The notes: generated from the sequence alone by a model not told the origin. 37,500 nt of DNA from Zygnema cylindricum (GCA_037447655.1 JBBHKE010002303.1:1-37500), one strand, 5' to 3'. Counted from the stretch's first letter, positions 1 through 9,978 are shown. Made by a program: numbers and translations.

Positions 1-83
1 GGACTTGCAGGCAGCCATTGTTGTCTCATACAGGTAAGGAGACAAAGCATAAGCTTTAAATTCATGCAAAACTTAGGCAGTCC

Positions 84-165
84 CTAATTGGACTTGAACC
101 GGTGACCTACGGATATTGGCCGTACAACGTAGCCGTTAACCTTATCCACTAGGTCCTAACAAAAC
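84..165 (-). other. tRNA-like sequence at the 5' edge of LTR-A1, antisense to the LTR
   Basis: Read on the minus strand there is an A-box-like TAGTGGATAAGG followed about 45 bases later by a B-box-like GGTTCAAGTCC. This spacing resembles a tRNA gene. The acceptor and T stems do not pair properly, so it is not a functional tRNA. Related heads occur in the same relative position and orientation in the other LTR-A copies (near 12690-12770, 14453-14530, 22232-22304 and 22522-22600). Confidence 0.5.
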
Positions 166-879
166 GATATACATACTGGGTTTGGTATTTATTTATAATG
201 TGACACGTCGGCATACTTCACCTTAACATATTACAAGACGAAACAAACATGAAACGTGCGAGACCGCACAAAAAATAAAGTACCGCACGAAACGACATCA
301 AATTTCAACAGACGGAATTGAAAGATGTTCGCGATCGACGGCTCGAGGATGAGCCAAAATTCTGGAATGGTTTTTGGCGGTTTTCTGAGCATATGTCGGC
401 GGGTGACACGTGGCGAAGGATGATTGGACAACGGGTATCACCGAGGGAGCAACTTCGGTTCCGAAACTGACACGCGTCAGCGGAGCGGCCATGCCGTACT
501 ATGACCGTACAAGAAGTACAGCGGTACCCGTACCTTCTTGTACCTTACAGTCATTTGATTGGATAGGCACACTAGTAGTAGGCTTAGAGAGGTAGTTTAG
601 GACTTAGAATATTTATTGGATTCAGCCTCTCTCCCAGAGTGCTTATGTAAATTTAGGCCATCTTTGGCCGGCCATAACTTAATGCTTCGGTGAGCAAATT
701 CAGTGATTCTTTTTGCAGCGGACTCAAGGGAGTCCAGGCTACTTACAAGTGTAAGTGGTCAGTGTTTTTGCGTCCAAGGGTGGGACTTATTCACTGTCAA
801 AGTCAAAAGTGCATATACTATCCTATAGGCTTCACATAAGCTGGACATTCTGTGTACCAATGGAGGTCACAGAATTACA
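84..879 (+). mobile_element. LTR-A1, Copia-A family LTR
   Basis: This is a long terminal repeat related along its length to the copies at 12305-13582, 14453-15668, 22522-23345 and (minus) 21481-22304. Shared blocks include the GACACGCGTCAGCGGAG stretch near 468, the GTAC hairpin at 507-543, the GGACTTAGAATATTT motif near 599, and the CATAACTTAATGC to GCGGACTCAAG block at 670-727. The right end (..AATTACA at 879) is set by alignment with the ends of A2 and A3. The left end is approximate, and no target-site duplication could be matched. No primer-binding site follows; minus-strand gag of another element resumes at 880, so this is a solo or truncated LTR inside Copia-B2. Confidence 0.7.
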
Positions 880-1069
880 ATTACCAAATCCTCAGTCAAG
901 GAGTTCTTGATAACCGTGAGACACTCATGAGTTTTCCTTTTCAATCCATTTGATGTTTCTGCCAAGGTATCGTCCACCACATCCATTAGCTCCATCATCT
1001 CGAAGTAGCTTTCGAGTGCATCCTTCCACTAGTGATATTTTGATCCATCGAATATAGGTAGCCATGAAT
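880..1069 (-). pseudogene. Copia-B2 gag N-terminal fragment
   Basis: The minus strand encodes a typical Copia Gag start: an FDGSKYH..WKDALESYFEMMELMDVV-like stretch, then a lysine-rich helix and KNSLTEDL. It is nearly the same as the gag start of Copia-B1 at 6270-6430. There is an in-frame stop where a Tyr or Ser is expected after FDGSKYH. The fragment is cut at its 3' side by LTR-A1, and nothing recognisable as gag continues to the window edge. Gag would form the particle that packages element RNA; this copy is dead. Confidence 0.75.
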
Positions 1070-1083
1070 GTGGGCCCATAGCC
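1070..1083 (-). other. Copia-B2 primer-binding site (half-tRNA type)
   Basis: On the minus strand the bases directly after the LTR terminus read GGCTATGGGCCCAC. This matches, with one mismatch, the complement of the anticodon arm of initiator tRNA-Met. It abuts the LTR end ACAACA at 1084 with no spacer. Confidence 0.75.
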
Positions 1084-2976
1084 TGTTGTCCATAGCCTAT
1101 TTCAGCCATGGACTACACTCGGAAGCACCACAGACTACCCTTCAAACAGCTGTGTTTCAGAAAACACAGATTACTCCACAATAAATAAAATCCCCTCAAA
1201 CTGCACCAATAGGCAGTATACTATAGACACTGTAAGTTCCCAAAGTTACATTGAAATCCACCAAGTAATCTAGAAGATATAAGCTCTAGAGTTTCACAAA
1301 AACAGCTGACAACTTCACAAACTAACCATTTAGACCTCTCACAGAATCTTACATAAATAATAGAATAGAATGAAACTGCACACAAATATAGATTCTGTAT
1401 CATAAAATAACTTCACAAAGTTTCACATGAAAACTCCAAACAGGGTGATCCCAGCAACAGGTTAAAGATGTAGAAAACAGTTTGCCATTGCTTTGATAAA
1501 CTTAATGTGATAATCAAAATAATCTAAGTCCTACAAGGTATACTCAGAGAGTTCACTATTGAATGTATAGAGGAATACCAGCCGTACGGTATCTACCATC
1601 TACCTAAACTACTGTAAGTATACCCGAACAGTTCGAGGTATGTCACACTGAACAAATCTAAACTAATAAACTAATTAGTAAAAAGACAAACCTATGTTGT
1701 ACAAAATGTTTACACTATTTTTTTGAGACAACTCCTGGCAATGAAGATGAAGAAGATGCAGCAGTAGTCATCGTAGAACAAATCAAGAGAGGAAGCTTCC
1801 ACAAATACCGATGGCTGAACAGAAACTTTGACAGACTATAACTTTCATAAAAACGCTCTAATGGTCCTGAAAATATAACACAGTGTATATAACATACAAA
1901 AAAACACACACACAAAATTTCAATCAATTCCGCCAAAAGATCTGTGAGATATGTAGAAATGAAATTACAAAAAACTGAGTGTACAGTTTTCATATCATTT
2001 GTTCCTAAAAATCAAATTCACTAAGTCATACTTCTTTACACCGAAACTACACTAAGCTGTACGGAGGCATTCCAGTCGTAAACCTAACGTTCTATCACAA
2101 CAAAAAACTCACTATGAACCAAGTTCTATTCTACCAAATATTTACACCGAAGTTTAGACAACGTAAAGTGATAATGATCTAGTCACGCCTCGTCACTATT
2201 TGTTGGCGGCGGCTGTCAGCGGTCCGATTAGAGGATTTGGCACCGTAGAACTGACTTCACGAAGTCCCGTGGTCCTGCCGAATTTCCTTACGTCCACGGA
2301 GGACATACTCACGCATTCTCCTAAGTGACAACGCGTGTCCCAAGTGTGAATGAACCGTGAACTCCCAACTTCACTGTCACACTAATTTTGGTAAGTACTG
2401 AACCGAACTAAACCAAAAAAGCTTAAGTCATGAACAACTTTCTCTCCCTCACAGCTGAAGCATAAAGAGGACTAAAGCTTTCTAAAAACAACACACACCG
2501 ACATCTCCACAATCTTTGTACGTCAAAAACCAAGCTACCACTAAGCAACCACTTAAATAAATATCATTACCCACAATCTATACTAGTTATATTATCCGCA
2601 GCTGCGTCAGCTGCTTTGTCCGTACGGATCATATCAAGGTAACCCCAGCTGCGTTGAGTTGTCTGCGTCGCAGCTGCTCCGTACAGGCGGCGCATATTCA
2701 TCCAAGATAACCGCAGTTGCGTTGTCCTGTCTGCGTCGCAGCTGCGACGTACCGGCGGTGCCTATTTCTTCATTTCGTTTATTCCACATCGGATCCCTTA
2801 GCGATCCGCCGTCCATTTGTCAATGCTTGTTCACGCCACTCAATGATTCTTTTACATTACTTATATTATATCCGTTCGTTCGCGCCCCTAATCCATGAAT
2901 CCATTCGATCCTCCACGCTGAATTCCATTGTGCACGCACTGTTGCATACGCACGAAACAAACTTTTCAAAACAACA
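1084..2976 (-). mobile_element. LTR-B2, Copia-B 5' LTR (minus), split by a solo LTR-D
   Basis: The LTR runs TGTTGT (2976 end) to ACAACA (1084 end) on the minus strand. It aligns with the two 1268-bp LTRs of Copia-B1: its 3' half is 1084-1715 and its 5' half 2499-2976. The 5' edge (TGTTGTTTTGAAAAGTTTG) matches the start of LTR-B1 at 4969. A 778-bp LTR-D copy interrupts it at the GATGTCGGTGT motif. Without that insert the LTR is about 1110 bp. Confidence 0.75.
1716..2493 (-). mobile_element. Solo LTR-D inserted in LTR-B2
   Basis: On the minus strand it starts TGTTGTTTTTAGAAAGC and the CTTTAGTCCTC.. block that opens the LTR-D copies at 28540 and 20823. It ends in an ATGACTACT..TTGTCTCAAAAAAATA tail like that of LTR-D at 29430-29454. 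The flanks are TACAC (1711-1715) and CACAC (2494-2498), a 4/5 target-site duplication. LTR-B sequence resumes on both sides. No internal region is present, so it is a solo LTR formed by recombination. Confidence 0.75.
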
Positions 2977-3054
2977 CAGGACATATATAGGTTGAAGGTA
3001 ACGCAACTAGTACAGTGGTAATTTCAATTTTTTGGTACGGTTGAAGATTTTCTC
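2977..3054. other. Short unassigned spacer
   Basis: This 78-bp spacer lies between the 5' edge of LTR-B2 and the MITE at 3055. No gene or repeat is recognised. It is probably the old target sequence of Copia-B2. Confidence 0.4.
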
Positions 3055-3550
3055 GTTTTTTTCTAAGTTATGAAGGAAAACAACAGAAAAATAATTATAA
3101 CTTTAGCCCTCGCAAAAATACCCTTATCGGTAGTGTACTGTAGTTGGTTTAGGAGCAATGAATCGAGACCCCTATGTAACAGTAATAAAGGATTAAAATT
3201 GTTTATAAATGAGTATTTAAATGTTTCGTATATAAACTTTTGAATTTGTTAGACGTCCACAAAAGAATTTCACGTGTCAAAGTTGTATTTTAAAAGTTAT
3301 AGCGATTCGTGCATTTAGGCGACAGCGCTAGGTCAAAATAACAAATGAGTGTTCGTTGTAGCGGGATATTAGTAGTGGAATTTATGGCGTACGTGTGATT
3401 AAGTATTAATTGTCGTTTGGTATGTATGATGGTTTGTTTCGTACAATTTTCAAAATGTAGAGTCATAAGTTAAATTATGTAAGTGTACTTTCGCATTTTC
3501 TAAATTCATAGTTATTTTCTTTTGTTTTCCTCCATAACTAAGAAAAAAAC
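3055..3550. mobile_element. MITE-like element with long terminal inverted repeats (family M5)
   Basis: The two ends form an imperfect inverted repeat of about 70 bp. The left arm begins GTTTTTTTCTAAGTTATG at 3055 and the right arm ends CATAACTAAGAAAAAAAC at 3550. The 496-bp interior has no transposase-like frame. A second right arm of the same family fills the last 70 bases of the window (37430-37500). No target-site duplication is clear, so the superfamily is undecided; long inverted repeats would fit a Mutator-like or foldback element. Confidence 0.65.
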
Positions 3551-3626
3551 CATAAATTCCGCAGATGTACCCAAAAAATGAAGTTACCACCGTACAAGTT
3601 GCGTTACCTTGAAACTTTAAAAGTAT

Positions 3627-4751
3627 TGTTCTACAACTATAGTTGCAAGAGGAGAACCAGTAGTAGTAGTGGAAGTAGACATGGAAGACAACAGAAACTA
3701 TCAAGCACCTACTCAACAGACAACTTTCAGCTTACACAAAATATGACTCAAAAAGCCAACATGCCTCAAATTTCTCACAGCAATACACAACAGAGTAAAC
3801 TCACAATTCCCAAAATTGAAGCCCAAATGACTAACTAAAAAATAAGACATGACTCATGGAAGTTTCCCAAAACTTCCTTTAAAATGTCATAATCCAAAAA
3901 CTGGATGTAACAAAAGTTCCTAAGTCCTAAACTATATACTCATAGTGTGTATCTACTGGTCACACTAATTTGGGTGGTCGTACTATAGTACTATCCTGAC
4001 TTACGACAAACTATACAACCTGTACGTCACTGTACCACGATTACCCTCAAAACCCTAATCAATACTTGTCGTTAAATGAACAGTGTAATCACTAAATTCT
4101 AATGCACTAAACGTTAACAATATGTTTTCCAAATATTTACAAATAGAGCCTGTACAATTTATGTTGTCGACGCTTAGTCAGCATTAATCATAAAAGTCCA
4201 GATAATTGTTGGTTAGAGGTACGGACGCCCTCATTGCGTACGGCGCACGTAGTCATTGTGGTCTTCACTTTAATCGCGTCCATCAAATTGGTTCGAATCG
4301 ACGACATACTTTCGATCTTTCACAATTCTTCTCCCGGATGTGCGGCTTTGTATTCGTCCGTCCGATTCACTTGTGTGCGTACACTATGCTTCGTTATTTG
4401 TGTTCCCACATGAATCGCGTCCGTCGACACAATTCGAAATTAATGATCATAATCGGTATTGTACCATTCATATCCAAAATATTCGGTCAACATTCCGTTT
4501 GTCTAATCTAGCGAATCCACTTGTCCACTGCATGACGCGTGTATCGAGATGTCAGCGTTACTCCGTAAAACCTCTATATGCCTTTCTTGTCGACACGCGT
4601 CCCTGTAGAGGTATAATACACTCTATTGTACTTTTGCTACTGTAACACTAACAAAGGTAAGTATTACACAAAACTATTCAAAAAAATTCTAAGTCCTTTT
4701 GGATTCCTCTCAAAACTTTATCTACTGAAATAAATATTTGAATTTACAACA
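3627..4751 (-). repeat. Copia-C 3' LTR
   Basis: This minus-strand LTR begins TGTTGTAAATTC at 4751 and ends GTAGAACA at 3627. It is collinear with 16662-17788 along its whole length. It contains the AAAGGACTTAGAATTTTT motif (minus) shared with other LTR families here. It carries CCGCACATCCGGGAGAAG- and GACGCGTGTCGACAAG-like blocks in both copies. Confidence 0.85.
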
Positions 4752-4770
4752 CTCCCCTAAATCTTTAGAC
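4752..4770 (-). other. Copia-C polypurine tract
   Basis: The minus strand reads GTCTAAAGATTTAGGGGAG directly before the LTR start TGTTGT. The same tract precedes the Copia-D LTRs (20824-20842 minus; near 28520-28539 plus) and an LTR start at 8199. It would prime plus-strand DNA synthesis. Confidence 0.8.
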
Positions 4771-4774
4771 TCAG

Positions 4775-4968
4775 TTACTCACTTAGTCCAATAGCTTCTC
4801 TACAAAAATGCAACTTAGGAGCAGGAAGAGCTTTAATCAACATATCAGCCACCATCTCCTCATCCGGTAAATAACACAATTTAATCATTTTTGCAAGCAC
4901 TTTTTCTTTGACAAAGTGAAGTCTAACATCCATGTGTTTGCTTTTAAAATGATGACTTGGGTTACAGG
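4775..4968 (-). pseudogene. Copia-C RNase H, C-terminal part
   Basis: The minus strand is an open frame reading NPSHHFKSKHMDVRLHFVKE, then LPDEEMVADMLIKALPAPKL, ending at a stop at 4775. The HHxKxKHxD block and the MxTKALP-like end are hallmarks of the Copia RNase H C-terminus. Its N-terminal neighbour ends at 9984 with CDNHAANAIAS; Copia-B1 separates the two halves without changing frame. Confidence 0.85.
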
Positions 4969-6236
4969 TGTTGTTTTTGAAAAGTTAGTTTTGTGCCTAC
5001 GCAACATTTTGTGCGCACGCGACGTTTCGTGCAGTGTTTTAATCTGTAAGTACTAACTTGATATAAACGTGGAGGTTTGAATGAATTTATGGGTTGGGGG
5101 AGTAGTTCTACGGATAATATTAAAGTGACGTGTAGGTCAAATTGGGTGGCGCGAACAAGCATTCGAAATGGACGGCAAATCGTGAAGCGATCTGACGTGA
5201 AACATTACGAAGTGTTTTATATGAAACATAATAAGACATACCAAATTTATGAAAAAGAATGGCATGTCATAGAATCTATTTTTGGGACAAGTGTACTTTA
5301 TGTTTGACAAGCGCATTTATGGCGAAGGACGAGGTCGAGGTTCGAAGAAGATTTGGTCGGTTGATGTCGTTTCGTCAAGTGGACTTTGGTACCATGTGGC
5401 GCAACATCAAGGGTGCCGAATAACATCTACGGACAGCGGACAAAGGCCGTCGTTATTTTTTCAAGGAGGGGGACGCGAAATCGCGTCAAATCACACGATG
5501 TATTTTTGGAAGTCCCATGTGCTTTCGAAAAATTTGAGGACTCATGTGACTTACTCAACATAAGATCCGATGTCGGTGTAAGTATTTCGAGCAACAACGT
5601 TTTGTCTATTGCACATTATAAATTAGTGTTTCACTGTTCTATTAGCGACAAGTAGCAATTAGGGTTTAGACGTACCTCAGGTACATTATACATACATTAT
5701 TTTAATCTTGTACACTACTTAGTGACACGTGTTGCTCAAGGATTAGTGTAGGACCTTGTTGGTTACTGTGTGAGTATAACTTGTAGGACTTAGTTTATTT
5801 TAGTATCACAATCAAGTTTTATCAAAGTAATGGCAGACTGTTTTTATGCAAATTTGACCTGTTGATGTGATCACTCTAATTGATGTTTTGATGTGAAACT
5901 TAGTGAATACATTGTATGATCTAGAAAATATATGTGTGTATAGTTTCAGTCTGTTTTCTTATCTTTGTAGAATTTTGTGAGAAGTTTACCTAGTTAATTT
6001 GATAAGTTGTCAGTTGTTTTTGGGAAACTTTGGAGCTTGTATCTTCTAGATTCCTTAGTGGATTTGGCTGTAACTTTGGGATATTGTAGTTTGTATTGTA
6101 TTCTGCATATTGGGGAAGTTTGAGATGATTTCATTTTTTTTGAAGTAATATGTATTGTCTGAAACATAACAATTTTTGGTGGTAGTCTGTGGTGCTTCCG
6201 AGGGTAATCCATGGATGAAATAGGCTATGGACAACA
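4969..6236 (+). repeat. Copia-B1 5' LTR
   Basis: It is 1268 bp, TGTTGT..ACAACA, and about 90% alike by eye to 8711-9978. It contains a GGACTTAGTTTATTTTAG variant of the shared LTR motif near 5787. A stretch at 5406-5474 aligns in frame with LTR-D peptides. Confidence 0.88.
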
Positions 6237-6250
6237 GGTTATGGGCCCAC
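6237..6250 (+). other. Copia-B1 primer-binding site (half-tRNA type)
   Basis: GGTTATGGGCCCAC directly follows the LTR terminus ACAACA. It is complementary to GUGGGCCCAUAACC, the anticodon arm of plant initiator tRNA-Met, rather than to a tRNA 3' end. Confidence 0.8.
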
Positions 6251-6960
6251 ACCCATGGCTACACATATTTTATGGATCTAACTATCACTACTGGAAGTGT
6301 GTGCTTGAGAGCTAGTTCGAGATGATGGAGCTAATGGATGTGGTCGATGGTAATCTAGCCGAAACATCAAGTGGGTTGGAAATGAGTGTTTAAAGGTTAT
6401 CAAGAACTCCTTGACCGAGAAACTGGTAATGACATGTCTAAAGTTGAAAAGTGCAGCTGAATTATGGAAATGCTTAGAATGTAGGTATTCACAGACTTTT
6501 GTGTATCACTGGTTTAGTAGTGCCACTAAACTTTTTGGATATAAGTATGTAGGCGGAAGCATGGTGGAATATTATGCTGGTATAGAAAGATTGTTTGCAG
6601 AAAATGCTTTGGCACGAGGATGCTATACAGATGCTCAATAATTTGTTTTATTAATGAGAAGATTACATAGTGACTAAAGAGATGCATCAAATAGAATAGC
6701 TCAAATTGATAAAAGGGATTGGACCTTAAGTCAAGCAATCTGCATAGTGCTAGATGAAAAAGATTGGAAAAAGTTTTTTGGGAGGAATAAGGAGGTCTCT
6801 AAGTCTCAGTTTCATAAAATTAGAAGTAAAAGTGAATCCGTAAATAGGCTTAAGAATTGTTTTTACTGAAATGATTTAGGACATACCTTCAAGGTATGTC
6901 CATCATATAAAAATGCATGTGTTACATGAAATTTCAGAGATGGATGGGACAACAACCAAG
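6251..6960 (+). pseudogene. Copia-B1 gag remnant
   Basis: The frame opens with FYGSNYHYWKCVLES, a stop, then FEMMELMDVVDGNLAETSS, matching the Copia-B2 gag start. The open stretch 6411-6641 holds the Gag core (KSAAELWKCLECRYSQ, GYKYVGGSMVEYYAGIE), close to the Copia-C Gag block GYKYSGGAMVEYCDKF. A CCHC zinc knuckle (C-F-Y-C-x4-H-x4-C) lies at 6858-6899, but its second cysteine codon has become TGA. With several stops and frame changes the gene is dead. In life it would have made the particle protein binding element RNA. Confidence 0.75.
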
Positions 6961-8180
6961 TTCTACCCTAAAAAAGGAGGGAACCAAGTGCTTTTATGAG
7001 TGAGAGACAAGCCTCAACGGATGACAAAATGCTTACACCTTTGGTTGACAAATTTGTTTTCTTGCCGATTGTTTGTGATTTTCGGAATATGGTGAAAGAG
7101 GAAGAAAGGGAAAATTATGTTGTAACCGAAAATGGAGTAGAGAAAGAGGTGACAGAAAACGATTCGCTTAATGTCAATTTTTCTTATGACAGATTGGTGA
7201 GTGACACAAAAGGAAGAGGTTAGTGAAATAAGAGGAGTTGAATGAAGTGAATGGCACCCAGAAGTGGAAGTGGAAAGGACTAGAAAAATTGTTGTTACAA
7301 AATATAGCGAGGAGAAAAAAAGGGTGAAAAAGACTCGCTTATACTGAATCTTTTTAGTGATAGATTGTTGTGTGAAAATTACTTACAAGGGAATGAGATT
7401 ATTGAAGAAAGGAGAGAAAAAAGAAGTGAAATACACTTAAAATTGGATGCAAAATATTCTTTAAATATAGAAAATACTAAACTAAAAACAAAGGAGAAAG
7501 AAGGGCCAAGAGAAGATGATAAGATAATTAGAGTAAGAGAGTAGAATGATGAGAGAAAAAATGGTGGATTGGCACAAAATGGGAAAGCACAAATAGAAAA
7601 TAGAAAGAGATTAGTGCCGCTGAAATGCAGAGGAATCAAAAGGAAAAACTTTAGGATAATAACTCTACAAGGGAGTGAAAAAACTACGGAAAAAGACCAA
7701 AAATTAGTGAGAAGAATCACAATTTATAGAGGTAATGGGGAGGCAACCAATGGAAGAGGTACAAAGTCTATGTGGAGACTAGAAAGTATTAAGAAAGCAA
7801 AAAGAAGTTATAAATTAAGGAAGACCAGCTAGAGAAGAAACCAACTCCAAAGGCGACCACACAAAGACCGGAAATTCCATTTTTTTGGGGGGAAAAACCG
7901 ACACATACTATGGGAAAAATCATTGTTTAAACGGGAGAAAAATTGGAGTGACTGGTATGGTGACTAAAATTCTAACAAAGTCTTAGATTTGCCAATGTAT
8001 GAATGCTTAAAAACTAAGAAATCCATAACTTAGGAAGAGTGTTGTTTTTGTAAATTTTTGGGTGTTTAGTAGTTGAGGTTGTGAGAGGGAATCTCCAACT
8101 CTAAATATTTTCTAAGTCCTTGCTTTCTGTATCTACCTCCATTAGAGTAGAAAGATATGCAGATGGAGTGAAGTACTGAG
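6961..8180 (+). other. Purine-rich internal region of Copia-B1, no enzyme domains
   Basis: The plus strand is strongly purine-biased, giving Lys/Glu/Arg-rich open stretches at 6996-7223 and 7569-7832. None shows protease, integrase, reverse transcriptase or RNase H motifs. The position between gag and the LTR suggests a degenerated or replaced pol region. I do not call a protein here. Confidence 0.5.
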
Positions 8181-8700
8181 TCTAAAGCTTTAAAGGAGTG
8201 TTGAGTTTGAAAGCTTTAATTCTTAGTTTTTAGGACTTAGAATACTTTTGGTCTATGTCATTGTAATAATTACATTAATTAGTCTGACAGTTGCCTTAGT
8301 ACTGAAGAGTGTATTGTACTTCTACAAGGACACACGTCGACATATGAGGACTGTGCAGGTATTTCGAAATGTCACCAACGCTCACACACACGTGTCAAAT
8401 AACGAACGAACAGACTCACAGAGTTAGACGGCCAAAGTCTAAACCAAACATCCAGTAAAAGTACTATACGATATTCAATTAGAACGTTGATTCGAAAATT
8501 TAATCGGAAAAAAAAAAATATATATATATTGAAATTTGAAAGGTATATGAAGGTAGCGGAAGCGTTGGTGGAATTAGGAGGAACTTGGTTGGAGGCAGTC
8601 TGCGGGTTCAATTGAAGGAGGCACATGGAAGAGATGTGTAACAATTGATGGCATGTGTGACAGCTAGTGACGTGGCTCCATGGATGCACGAATCTAAATT
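8181..8700 (+). mobile_element. LTR 5' fragment with its polypurine tract, inside Copia-B1
   Basis: GTCTAAAGCTTTAAAGGAG at about 8180-8198 is the family polypurine tract. TGTTGAGTTTGAAAGCTT at 8199 is an LTR start like LTR-C or LTR-D. AGGACTTAGAATACTTTTGG near 8231 and the CTTCTACAAGGACACACGTCGACA block near 8321 resemble LTR-C. The similarity fades by about 8350. This looks like the truncated 3' end of another Copia copy, perhaps picked up by template switching. Confidence 0.5.
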
Positions 8701-8710
8701 TTCGGGGGAG

Positions 8711-9978
8711 TGTTGTTTTTGAAAAGTTAGTTTCCTGTGTACGCGACATTTTGTGCGCACGCGACGTTTTGTGCGGAGTTTTAATCTGTAAGTACTAACT
8801 TGATTTAACTTGGAGGTTTGAATGAATTTGCGGGTTGGGGGAGTAGTTGTACGGATAATATTAAAGTGACGTGAAGGTCAAATTGGGTGGCACGAATAAG
8901 CATTCGAAATGGACGGCAAATCGCGAAGCGACCTGACGTGATACATTGCCAAGTGTTTGATATGAAACATAATAAGACAGATAAAATTTATGGAAAAGCA
9001 CAGCACGCCATAGAATCCATTTTTGGGACAAGTGTACTTTATGCTTGACAAGCGCATTTATGGCGAAGGACGAGGTCGCGGTACGAAGAAGATTTGGTCG
9101 GTTGATGTCGTTTCGTCAAGTGGACTTTGGGACCACGTGGCACGACATCAAGGGTGCCAAATAACATCTACGGACAGCGAACAAAGGCCGTCGTTATTTT
9201 TTCAAGGAGGGGGACGCGAAATCGCGTCAAATCACACAATGTAGTTTTGGACGTCCAGGATGCTTTCGAAAAAATCGAGGACTCATGTTGACTTACTCAA
9301 CATAAGATCTGGTGTCGGTGTAAATATTAGTAGCAACAAAGTTTTCTCTTTTGCACATTATAAATTAGTGTTTCACTGTTCTATTAGCGGCAAGTAGCAA
9401 TTAGGGTTTGGACGTACCTCAGGTACATTAGACATACATTATTTTAATCGTGTACACTACTTAGTGACACGTGTTGCTCTAGGATTAGTGTAAGACCTTG
9501 TTGGTTTCTCTGTGAGTATAGCTTGCAGGGCTTACTTTATTTTAGTATCACAATCAAGTTTTATCAAAGTAATGGCAAACTGTTTTTATGCAAATTTGAC
9601 CTGTTGGTGTGATCACTCTAATTGATGTTTTGAAGTGTAACTTAGTGAATACATTGAATGATCTAGAAAATATATGTGTGTATAGTTTCAGTCTGTTCTG
9701 TTATCTTTGTAGAATTTTGTGAGAAGTTTACTTGGTTAATTTTATAAGCTGTCAGCTATTTTTGGGAATCTTTGGAGCTTGTATCTTCTAGATTCCTTAG
9801 TGGATTTGGCTGTAACTTTAGGAGTTTGCAGTTTCTATTGTATTCTGCATATTGAGGAAGTTTGAGGTGTCTTTTTTTTTTTTGAAGTAATGTGTGTTGT
9901 GTGAAACAAAATAGTTTTTGGGGGTAGTTTGTGGTGCTTCCGAGGGTAATCAATTGCTGAAATTGGCTATGGACAACA
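8711..9978 (+). repeat. Copia-B1 3' LTR
   Basis: It is 1268 bp, the same length as the 5' LTR. A purine run TTTTCGGGGGAG (8699-8710) precedes it as the likely plus-strand primer site. It ends ACAACA at 9978, next to target duplication AGAGG. Confidence 0.88.

Larger units (their letters stand above)
4969..9978 (+). mobile_element. Copia-B1, 5.0-kb non-autonomous Copia element
   Basis: The plus-strand element has two LTRs of exactly 1268 bp (4969-6236 and 8711-9978). Each starts TGTTGTTTTTGAAAAG and ends GGCTATGGACAACA, so the termini TGTTGT/ACAACA are inverted repeats. The flanking target duplication is ACAGG/AGAGG (4964-4968 and 9979-9983). The internal region is only 2.47 kb and holds a gag remnant but no recognisable protease, integrase or reverse transcriptase. 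It therefore depended on another element for its enzymes. It interrupts RNase H of Copia-C. Confidence 0.88.

Noticed and set aside
84-165. A tRNA gene
   Set aside because: A- and B-box-like words are present, but the acceptor and T stems do not pair and related copies sit in every LTR-A.
6996-7832. Lys/Glu-rich proteins in Copia-B1
   Set aside because: Purine-rich DNA yields such frames by composition. No start context, domain or homologous copy supports them.
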